NCBI RefSeq assembly: GCF_042186555.1
Contig: NC_133332.1
Coordinates: 120,583,375 to 120,647,374 of the forward strand
Source: Aquarana catesbeiana
Taxonomy: Eukaryota; Chordata; Amphibia; Anura; Ranidae
Direction: 5' to 3'
DNA: 64,000 bases
In this document: positions 10,787 to 19,192 of the stretch, piece after piece
How positions within the stretch are numbered: the first letter of the stretch is position 1
How the letters are laid out: each line of letters begins with the position of its first letter
Made by a program: the position numbers and the translations under genes
Notes under the pieces: model-generated
The model's input: the letters and a program-made list of their open reading frames with translations, nothing else
The model's database searches: none
What the model was told of the DNA's origin: nothing

Positions 10787-12354
10787 ATGGATAGTTCACC
10801 GCCTTTAAGTGGCCAGCCCTCTCGCACAAGGTATGTGCTTAAGAGGGGAGGGGTGGAAGGTCAGTCGCATGGTATATGCGTTTTCTGATGACGGTCCCAT
10901 CATTTTCCCTTCCCTATTGTGCCTTTTTTTCCAGCCCTTCTAGATCGGACCCTCAGATTCCGGTCCAGAATGTTAAAGACCTTGCCAGGCCACAACGCCA
11001 GTCTCCTTCAAGATCCAGACGAGACTCTGCTTCTGGAGACCACCACCAGAGGAGACGATCTCATTCCTCCTCCAGACACCGCTCCCACCGCCATGACAGC
11101 CGCTCTGATCGTAGAGCCTGCTGGGGATGTGGAACAAGAGTTCCGGAGGGCAAATCACTATGTGACCGGTGCTATGCCCGGGCGGTCAGGGAAAAGGAAA
11201 CAGAGACCCAGCATTTGGAATCTCTAGTTAAACGTGTGGTACAGCAATCCCTGAAAGAGTTGGATTCACCCCACACGCTGAGCCAGTCTACGGTACTGTC
11301 TGGCCCCCCGGCTGATGAGGCCCGTGAAGACCCGGGCACGCCCCAGCCTTATGCGGCCTCTCTTGATTCCTCAGATGATGATCTTCGGGAGGAAGAGGAA
11401 ATCGGAGGCTTTGACTTCAACATGGTGTCACCTTTAATTAAAGCAATCAAAGAGGCCCTTAAATGGGAGGATCCCGCTACTCCCCCGGCCAAGCAGAAGA
11501 AATTCTTCAAACACCTCGGAAAAGAACGTTCAAACTTTCCGCTCCTTTCAGAGCTGAAAGATATTATAGATGAGGAATGGAGCAAAACGGATAGGAAATC
11601 CTCTATGGTTAACAAAACCTCCAGATTGTACCCCTTCAAGTCGGAAGAGGTGAAATACCTAGAGAATGCTCCCCTTGTAGACGCTGCCCTGATGCGGCTG
11701 GCTAAACATGTCACTCTTCCCCTGGAGGATACGGTATCCTTCAAGGATGGTCTCGAGAGAAGGATTGACCAGGATCTGAAGAGAATCTATGGGTTGGCAG
11801 GCACGGCCTGTAAACCAGCGTTTGCTCTGGCAGCCATGTCAAAAGCCATGGAGGCTTGGGCGGAAAATGTGGATTCCTTCCTTAAGGGAATTTCGGAAGA
11901 ACTGGCGGGAAGTTCAGCGGCCGCAGAATTAAAGCTAGCGGCAGTCTTCTTGGGGGAGGCATCCATTGATTTGATACGCCTGTTGGCGCGAGTTATGCTA
12001 TCGTCAGTCACGGCCAAACGGGCATTATGGTTACGTCCTTGGCTTGCTGACCCTATTTCCAAACAGGCCTGGTGTAAAATTCCCTTCGAGGGATCCTCAC
12101 TGTTTGGCAATAAACTCGATGATGCCATATCACGTGCTACGGGTGGCAGGTCGGGCTTCCTTCCCCAGGATAGACGCCTTCTTGGGCGGAAGAAACCTCA
12201 GTTTAGAAGACGTTCCCCAGAGCGCTCCAGGGAAGCTCGCTCTTACAAGCCCGGTAGGGACTTCAGGAAGAACTGGAGCAGAGGTCAAGCTTCCTTTCGC
12301 AAGTCCGCTAAAGGCCAGACATCCAGTGGTCGTGAGCAGGCAAAGTCCTTTTGA
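10787..12354 (+). CDS. gag: DIRS Gag-like ORF1, start exon joined across a 104-bp intron
   Basis: The predicted structural protein of the DIRS element would bind element RNA and form particles. The first ATG after the leader is at 10787. That short exon (44 nt) ends at the strong donor AAG|GTATGT (10831) and resumes after TTTTTTTCCAG at 10935. The join is in frame with the long ORF that runs to TGA at 12352-12354, giving about 487 residues. The protein is Ser/Arg-rich near residues 20-75 and has a zinc-knuckle-like CxxC-x10-CxxC at about residues 77-94. It then has an acidic stretch, a helical middle (about 11440-12130) and an Arg/Lys-rich, RNA-binding-like tail. Without splicing, the ORF opens at 10876 inside the proposed intron. 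DIRS ORF1 proteins are weakly conserved, so the role is by position. The frame looks intact. Confidence 0.78.
10831..10934 (+). other. candidate 104-bp intron in DIRS gag
   Basis: GTATGT ... CCTTTTTTTCCAG. The phase is preserved (phase 2 at both edges), and removal links the upstream ATG exon to the main frame. Confidence 0.6.
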
Positions 12355-12369
12355 GATTACGCCCGCCCA

Positions 12370-14243
12370 GGCGGGTCGGGTAGGGGCACGGCTAAGCCTC
12401 TTCCGGCACGTCTGGGTGGCCTCGATCTCGGACTTTTGGGTGATAAGAACAGTTTCAACAGGTCACAGATGGACCTTTTCCAATATTCCTCCCCCCAGAT
12501 TTGTCTCCACTCTTCTTCCCCGGTCGGAAGATCAAAGGAAAGCTCTTCTGTCCTATGTGGACCTTCTGAAGTCTCAAGGAGCAGTTGTACATGTCCCCAG
12601 GGACGAATGGTTTCAGGGGGTATATTCTCCCCTTTTCTTAGTTCGAAAAAAGAGTGGCTCTTGGCGCCCGGTCATAGACCTGACCTACCTGAACGAGTTT
12701 ATAGAGCAAGGAAAGTTCAAGATGGAATCTCTCGACCATTCAGCAAGCCATTCAGCCAAACGATTGGATGATTTCCATCGATTTGAAGGACGCTTACTTC
12801 CACGTCCCAGTAGAGGAGCGGCTTCACAAGTACCTACGTTTCCAAGTAGGGCAGGAGCATCTGCAGTTTATTTGCCTCCCCTTCGGGTTGACAACCTCCC
12901 CCCGGGTCTTCTCAAAGATCCTCTTAGCCACGGTGGCCCTCATAAGGTTAAAGGGGGTGCGGCTCTACCACTACCTCGACGACCTCCTGGTTCTATCTCA
13001 AAGCAGGGATCGGCTGCTGGCCCACCGGGAGCAGGTGATCTCCGCTCTATCCAGCTTCGGGTGGCTTCTGAATCTTGCAAAGAGCCACCTAATTCCGACT
13101 CAACGCCTAATATATCTGGGAGCACAGTTCGACACCGTAAGAAGCACTATTTCTCTTCCACTACAGAAAGTTCCGGTGGTCCGGGACAGAATTGCTCGGG
13201 CTCTACATGCCTCACACCTGAAGGCCTCTCAGTGTCTAATAATCATCGGCACGATGGTCTCCACGACTCCCATGGTCAAATGGGCCTTGTGGAGATTACG
13301 TCCCTTCCAGTCAGGGTTCCTGCAGCAATGGGAAACAGGGGACAAGAATCAGGTCATCCGGGTGACATCATCAATGAGAAACAGCCTCTTCTGGTGGCTC
13401 CAACGCAAGAACTTACTGACATGTCATTCCATTGCTCCCATCGCCTGGATCACGGTTACGACCGATGCCAGCGGGACGGGCTGGGGAGCCCTCTGCGGTT
13501 CGAACCTTGCACAGGGCAAATGGGATCCATGCCTGCCAGTCCCGGGTTCGAACGTCCTAGAGCTCAGAGCGGCCTGGTGTGCACTGCAGTCCTTCTCTCA
13601 CCTACTGAAAGGGAACTCAGTATTGCTAAGAATGGACAACACAACGGCAGTCGCCTATGTGAAGAGGCAGGGGGGTACCCGGAGCCTCATTCTCCTTCGG
13701 GAAGTCGAGCCCATCCTTTCCTGGGCACAGAAGAACCTATGCAATATCTCGGCAGTGTTTGTCCCAGGGGTCCAAAATACCCAAGCAGACTTCCTTTCTC
13801 GCACCAAGCTGGACAACAACGAGTGGTCCCTGAATATGGAGACATTCAGATGGGTCTCATCACTGGGGATCGAACCCGAGGTGGATCTATTCGCCTCACG
13901 CCACAACTGCAAGTTGAAGAAATATTATGCCAGAGGTCATTGCAGCCAGGCTCTCGGGTCGGACGCACTGACGGATCTCTGGAGATTCAACAAGGCCTAT
14001 GCCTTTCCACCGCTTCCAGTCATCCTGAGGTTCCTGCAGAGGCTCAGTTCGGAAACAGCCGAAGTGTTGATGATAGCTCCATACTGGCCGAACAGGCCAT
14101 GGTTCCCTCTCCTTGTCCAGCTCAGCTTCAGGGACCCGGTGCCTCTCCCTCTCAGGCCGGACCTTCTTTCTCAGGGGTCAGTTCTGCACCCATGTCCGGC
14201 AGTACTGAGACTGATGGTCTGGTTCTTGAGAGGGAGAGGCTAA
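12370..14243 (+). pseudogene. DIRS RT / RNase H / methyltransferase-like polyprotein, one frameshift
   Basis: This would copy element RNA into DNA. Reverse transcriptase motifs: SGSWRPVIDL (about 12650), the IDLKDAYFHVPV Asp (about 12780), LPFGLTTSP (about 12885) and YLDDLL (about 12972). RNase H residues follow: TTDASGTGWGAL (about 13460), LELRAAW (about 13557), RMDNTTA (about 13632) and NTQADFLSR (about 13780). A DAM-like methyltransferase module of the DIRS type comes next (EVDLFAS about 13880, IAPYWPNRPW about 14073). The first part is in the recombinase frame. After the codon at 12731-12733 the homology moves to the +1 frame, best explained by a two-base deletion between motif blocks. 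It ends at TGA/TAG near 14243 and overlaps the recombinase by about 52 nt. Everything else in the enzyme looks well kept. Confidence 0.9.
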
Positions 14244-15247
14244 TCTCGCTTGGTTGCGCTCCCTCAGTGATCTCAACTCTTATGAGCTCAAGAAGATCTA
14301 GCACGAATAAAGTCTACAGTAGGATCTGGTCCAAGTTTGTGGATTTCTGCTCTTCTAACGGCAGGTCTTGTAGACACCCGGAGGTGCAAGACGTCCTCAG
14401 CTTCCTTCAAACAGGTTTAGACCTACCATTATCCATCAGCTCGCTTAGAGTCCAGGTATCTGCACTGTCTGCCTTCTCAGGGTCCTCTTGGGCAAATAAT
14501 CCGTTAATCCGGCAATTCTTTCGTGGCGCTTCAAGGCTTAAGCCCCAAAGAAAATCCAGGTTCCCCAAATGGGATCTGCCACTAGTTCTGGATTCAATCT
14601 CGGGACTTAGTACTAGCGGGCCTTCCCCGCTCTCTATTAAGGACTTCTCGGCAAAGGTGGTCTTTTTAGTAGCCGTCACATCGGCAAAAAGGGTCTCTGA
14701 GATTGGCTCTCTGGGTTGTGAAGAACCCTTCCTGACGTTCTTCCCAGACCGGGTAGTACTCGTCCCTATGCTGGGTTTAAATCCAAAAGTGTCCTCAGTG
14801 TTCCATGATAATCAAGAAATAGTCCTTCCCACGTTTAAGTCTCCAGGATCTTCCGAAATTCATCCTCTGGATGTAGGGGAAGCAATTAAAGAATACCTGA
14901 GAATAACTTCTCCCTTCAGACGTTCTGACCATTTATTTATTTTACACTCAGGAAGCAATAAAGGGAAAAAAGCTTCGATTAGGACACTCGCTACTTGGAT
15001 TGTTCAGACTATTCAACAAGCATACAGGGCGAAGGGCTTGGCTCCTCCACAGGCGGTGACAGCTCACTCCACCAGGGGAATGGCGGCTTCATGGGCGGCA
15101 GCTCGACACGTGGCCCCGGACACCATATGCAAGGCGGCCTCGTGGGCCTCTATCAATACTTTCATGTCTCACTATTGTATTGAGCCTGCTTCATTGTCCT
15201 CTGTAAACTTTGCTTTGAGAATCCTATCGGTTGATAGGGCAAATTAA
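14192..15247 (+). CDS. DIRS tyrosine recombinase (352 codons)
   Basis: A phage-integrase-family enzyme that would join the circular DIRS DNA to the genome. The ATG at 14192 is the first in frame near the end of the RT ORF (52-nt overlap, different frame), and the stop is TAA at 15245-15247. The N-terminal SAM-like core-binding region is about residues 25-120. The catalytic residues are present: Arg in SAKRVSEIG (codon 14690-14692), HSTRG (His 15064-15066, Arg 15073-15075) and the nucleophile in MSHYC (Tyr 15173-15175). There are no stops or frameshifts. The same frame stays open back to 12044, but that upstream part is not recombinase. Confidence 0.93.
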   Translation: MSGSTETDGLVLERERLISLGCAPSVISTLMSSRRSSTNKVYSRIWSKFVDFCSSNGRSCRHPEVQDVLSFLQTGLDLPLSISSLRVQVSALSAFSGSSWANNPLIRQFFRGASRLKPQRKSRFPKWDLPLVLDSISGLSTSGPSPLSIKDFSAKVVFLVAVTSAKRVSEIGSLGCEEPFLTFFPDRVVLVPMLGLNPKVSSVFHDNQEIVLPTFKSPGSSEIHPLDVGEAIKEYLRITSPFRRSDHLFILHSGSNKGKKASIRTLATWIVQTIQQAYRAKGLAPPQAVTAHSTRGMAASWAAARHVAPDTICKAASWASINTFMSHYCIEPASLSSVNFALRILSVDRAN

Positions 15248-15297
15248 AATTTTTGGTTTGACTCAACATACCCACCCGTGTGGTCGGCTAGTTATTT

Positions 15298-15393
15298 CCC
15301 ACACGTAGGCTGCCATGGAGTCTGTCAGGAAAAAGGAAAATTTATTATCAAATACTTACCGTAATTTTCCTTTCCTGATGGACTCCATGGCAG
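15298..15393 (+). repeat. DIRS internal complementary region
   Basis: Bases 15298-15329 are the reverse complement of the outermost left end (9692-9723). The rest is the reverse complement of the right end (about 15521-15579), including the TATTATCAAATACTTACCG block. In known DIRS elements this region templates circle formation. Confidence 0.9.
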
Positions 15394-15433
15394 ACGGAGT
15401 TCCCACCCATTGGTCATAGAGTAGGCTAGTTAC

Positions 15434-15579
15434 GGAACGCAGTAGCTAGTGGTGAGTACTCTTTTATGGGAATGGGGTCCTATAGCATTGGAGAGGAGGC
15501 GGGGTTAACCCACACGTAGGCTGCCATGGAGTCCATCAGGAAAGGAAAATTACGGTAAGTATTTGATAATAAATTTTCC
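15434..15579 (+). repeat. DIRS right terminal repeat and extension
   Basis: 15434-15540 is the inverted partner of 9692-9798. 15541-15579 is the right-only extension that is mirrored in the internal complementary region. Confidence 0.9.
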
Positions 15580-15809
15580 TTTTTTTTTCAAAATTTTCGG
15601 TCTTTTTCCGTTTATAGCGCAAAAAATAAAAACGGCAGAGGTGTCAAATACCATCAAAAGAAAGCTCTATTTGTGGGAAGAAAAGGACGCAAATTTTGTT
15701 TGGGTACAGCATAGCATGACCGCGCAATTAGCAGTTAAAGCGACGCAGCGCCAAATTGTAAAAAGTGCTCTGGTCAGGAAGGGGGTAAATCCTTCCAGGG
15801 CTGAAGTGG
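15580..15809 (+). other. piggyBac right terminal segment
   Basis: It continues the piggyBac element beyond the DIRS insertion: TTTTCGGTC..TTTATAGCGC, CATCAAAAGAAAGCTC, GACCGCGCAATT and the end GGGCTGAAGTGG before TTAA. The same terminal block is seen at 52070-52253. Confidence 0.8.
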
Positions 15810-15890
15810 TTAAGCATAGTGCACATGATCCGAAAATTGTAATAAAAATAAAGTTTTCGAAGCGATTGTATGATAATCTGATCGTTAGTA

Positions 15891-16125
15891 CAGGCATACC
15901 CCACTTTTAAGTACACAATGGGGTTTATTTACTAAAGCTGGAAAGTGAAAAATCAGGCTCACTTCTGCATAGAAACCAATCATCTTCCAGGTTTTATTAC
16001 CAAAGCTTCATTGAACAAGCTGGGGTTAGAAGCTGATTGGTTTCTATGCAGAAGTGAGCCTGATTTTGCACTTTCCAGCTTTAGTAAATAAGCCCCATTG
16101 TGTACTTAAAAGTGGGGTATGCCTG
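15891..16125. mobile_element. palindromic MITE with TA duplication
   Basis: The ends CAGGCATACCCCACTTTTAA and its inverse are flanked by TA (15889-15890 and 16126-16127). Inner arms such as CAGGCTCACTTCTGCATAGA also pair. It is 235 bp with no coding capacity. The TA duplication suggests Tc1/mariner-superfamily mobilisation. Confidence 0.85.
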
Positions 16126-16697
16126 TACACAGCTTTCGTGTGAAATTATTAGAAGGGACAAACACAAAAATGTTTCTTGTACAATACCAGATCGTACGAT
16201 TTTTCAGTACAGTATTTGTCCGAAAATACAATACATCACTTCCAAATTTTTATGCTGTCGAACGAGAATTTTCGTAACTTTAGTAACCTCTTCATTTTTG
16301 ATATGGAGACTAGCATGTAAACAAACAGACATTTGTCCGATAATCTCATTGTGTATACCGGGCTTTAGGATCAGTTTTTCTTCTGATTGTAATTTGAACA
16401 TTAGCAGGTATCTTGTAGAATATAATTGCCCTACACTCTGAACAGCCTTTTATGTTGTTTTTTTAGCCGCAGAAAATGATTTTCCAAGTTGCAAAAAAAA
16501 GGGATTTTTTGCTTTTCCTCTTTCCAGTTTAAACAAATCTGTATTCAAGACCTCAATTTTGCCTTCCTACTTTTCTATTAAAATGCTGCTAGGGAGTTAA
16601 TCTCAAGATTCCATAGAGAGAAACAAGCCCCCGCCCCCTGTCAGAAGCTGGTTTAGAAATGAATTCCATAAGAAGGATGGAACAACAGGTACACACT
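16126..16697. other. non-coding interval
   Basis: AT-rich. It holds a short T/A stretch and repeat-like sequence (about 16130-16370) but no gene or clear element end. Confidence 0.4.
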
Positions 16698-16937
16698 GGG
16701 GGTTATTTACCAAAGGCAAATCCACTTTGCACCACAAGTGCACTGCAAGTGCAGTCGCTGTAGATCCGAGGGGGACATGCAAGGAAAATAAAAAACAGCA
16801 TTTTTGCTTGCGCATGATTGTATGATAAAATCAGCAGAGCTTTCCCTCATTTCAGAGCTTCCCCTCAGATCTACAGCGACTGGACTTCCAAGTGCATGTG
16901 TAGTGCAAAGTGAATTTGCCTTTCATAAATAACCCCC
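16698..16937. mobile_element. palindromic MITE, GGGGGTTATTTA ends
   Basis: The ends GGGGGTTATTTAC.AAAGGCAAAT and its inverse are flanked by ACT on both sides (possible 3-bp duplication). The inner arms CTGTAGATC / GATCTACAG pair. A truncated relative (GGGGCTTATTTACTAAAGG) lies at 41500. Confidence 0.75.
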
Positions 16938-17523
16938 ACTGTCAATTCAAAAAAGGTAAGATGCCTATATGAAAATCAGATTCTTCTGATTAAAATTCAG
17001 GTCCACCTCAAAATAGTATATAAGTAACTGTGTGGAACTTTGCTTTGCACCCAAAATCCCACATTAATGTCTTGTATGTTGAATATCCCTAATACAGTAC
17101 CAAATGTCTGTCTGCTTATACCACTATTGTTTTTGGTTCTTGTCAAGTCACCATGTCTCCTGGTACATTTACTTTACCTTACAATCATCTGTATCTTTCC
17201 ATAATTTTCATTTAACTTTTTAAAACTTTACTTTGTATTATAACCCATATAAAATGGACAATGGTACATTTTATTTACAGTGTATGAATGATGTAGTTCT
17301 ATATCACAATACTGAATAAGCATGTATCTTTTGTATTTTTTTTTTATTATACTCTTCATTTGTAATGCAAATGATAGATTGAAATAAGGAATCTACAATG
17401 TCCCTTTTTCCATAAGACATCACTAAAAATCGTCTCTGATTTTCATTCCATACCCCCTCTATAATCAGAACAGACATCTACTGTAGCTAAAGCTGAACTC
17501 CAGGCAAATATCAAGGACACAAA
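16938..17523. other. non-coding interval
   Basis: AT-rich unique-looking sequence with no credible exon or element boundary. Confidence 0.4.
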
Positions 17524-18468
17524 TGTAGTGCTACCCCCGCTGTTGAATATGGGTATCTCCACCTTGCACAGCTAGGCACATTCATTTTCCACTCACTCTG
17601 AAGATAGGAATCATTCCTTGCAGCTTTGTTTTTTTTTTTAATTTATTAGGGGGATTGAACTTGGATGGGGTAAGGGTATTTACAGGATGCCCACTTGATT
17701 AGCAGAGAAATCTTCAGGGACACAAACTATATACATACAGTATCTTTGTTGCTTAGCTGTCCTAATTCCTGTGGCCACTGCCCTCAGTACCACCTCTTCA
17801 GGCATTGCCAGCCCACCTGGCCGCAGCTGCCCCTTTTACTAGCCCTCCTGGCTACTTCTCCACAGGCCTCCCAGACTGACTCTGCATCCATCCCAGATTG
17901 CTTGCACCCAGTCCTTTCAGGCATGCCTCTCAGTCCTCTGACAGTAACACTCACCAGCCCACGTGGCTTTCTTTCTCACTGGAGATTTGCCCTGCAGAGT
18001 CCGCCTGCTGTCCTCTCCTTGCTCCTGTGTCTATTGATCAGGATCCCTCCATGTGTGTCGTGAGAAGGGGTTCCTTCCACACCTGAGCCCGGGCCTGAGT
18101 TTTACCCCCCTCAAACTGGGGGGCTACTCTGAAAGGCCTCTGACAGCCTAACACTCTATCTCCATCTTCCACCCAAACTCCACTGCCCCAACTGGGCTGA
18201 CCCTCAGTATTTGAGGGGGCCTTCCCCCTTCCAACCAATCTGTTGGGGATTGGTCAGGGCCCTCAGATCACTCCAGACAGCTCCTCCTAGACCCCTCTCA
18301 ACTGCTTCTGGAATCTTCTCCAAGTTTCCAGCAAGCAGGGGAAGTCATCAGAATTACTCAACCCTGACCCAGAAAAACACACAGGCTTGGCTGCCAGCCA
18401 AGCCTGAATTTACCTATACTAACAAAAATCCTAACATTATCACTATAGCCACGCTAGTGGGTGCTACA
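17524..18468 (+). mobile_element. probable solo LTR
   Basis: It starts TGTAGTGCTACC and ends GGTGCTACA (TG...CA with short inverted ends), between CAAA at 17520-17523 and CAAA at 18469-18472, a 4-bp duplication. It is 945 bp, more GC-rich than its flanks and without an ORF. No internal retroelement region adjoins, so it would be a recombined solo LTR. The strand is not proven. Confidence 0.5.
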
Positions 18469-18472
18469 CAAA

Positions 18473-19184
18473 TGAAGGCTTATTTTACATAATTAAATAG
18501 ATTTTTTACAACGCAAGTGTAAGTACCTGAATTTGACCTGGTATCATCCTTCTGCAGGCTCATGCCTTTGACTTTTTTATTAATACTCCACAGTATATTT
18601 TTGTTGGTTGTATATAGGTCTACTAAGGATTAAATTAGTTATATGGTCAAAGAATAATTTTATAACATCAGTATTGCACTAAGAATACAAACAATAGGTA
18701 TTTTTGACAATCCAATATAAACTGACTTGAAAAGTCCCCTCTCATTTTGTAAGTGCTGCCTGTCTGCTGGCCATCTTTCCACAACTTCCTGGATTCCTTG
18801 CATACTTTACAGCTTCTCCTCTGCTGTTTATTTTTAAATTCTAAGGGCTACATACTCCATGGTACTTTGTTGCCTACAAGCAGCGATGCCTCTACTTCAG
18901 GAACTTCCACCTCCTGAAAACTCCTCTGCTCAGCACTTCTGTAGTTCAGAAGGCAGGCTCTATGAAATGTGTGACACAGCAGTGCCTACTCACAGGACAT
19001 AGTGAACACTTGTCACAGAATTCAAAGAAATAAAAGAATGGGGATATTTACGAAGTAAGTTTACAAATATCAAGATCATTCAGATTACTGAGAATAGGCT
19101 AGAAACAATTTAAATGCGACGTGGAAATGAATATATGATTTAAAATTTTGACCACAGATATGCTTTAATATCAGAAATGCTTTT
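18473..19184. other. non-coding interval
   Basis: Unique-looking, no exon or element end recognised. Confidence 0.4.
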
Positions 19185-19192
19185 GTTGCAGC

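Larger units (their letters stand above)
9688..15579 (+). mobile_element. DIRS-family tyrosine-recombinase retrotransposon, near complete
   Basis: The 5.9-kb element has split-type DIRS ends: a 107-bp inverted repeat (9692-9798 against 15434-15540) and an extra right terminus to about 15579. An internal complementary region at 15298-15393 repeats both outer ends in reverse. It carries gag, RT-RNase H-methyltransferase and a tyrosine recombinase, all on +. There is no target duplication, as expected for recombinase-mediated insertion. It sits in a T-rich stretch of the piggyBac element. Low decay of the termini and open gag/recombinase frames suggest a fairly young copy, but the RT frame has a two-base loss. 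Confidence 0.93.
2251..15809 (+). mobile_element. piggyBac element with nested hAT and DIRS insertions
   Basis: The left end CCACTTGCCGACCG follows TTAA (2247-2250). The right end is CTGAAGTGG followed by TTAA (15810-15813), so the reverse complement also begins CCACTT. TTAA duplications are diagnostic of piggyBac. Without the DIRS insert (9688-15579) the element is about 7.7 kb: a long GC-rich leader, a transposase pseudogene (3416-6060), a 3' region with duplicated hairpins (6440-7005), poly-A-rich sequence and inverted blocks (8290-9480). A CCACTT-like motif also occurs at 8276-8289 (AAGTGGTTAG). An alternative reading is therefore two abutting piggyBac copies, 2251-8285 plus a second. I prefer one element because only the outer ends have perfect TTAA. 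Confidence 0.7.

Noticed and set aside
18211..18492. 93-codon frame at the right side of the solo LTR
   Set aside because: Crosses the LTR border; no similarity.
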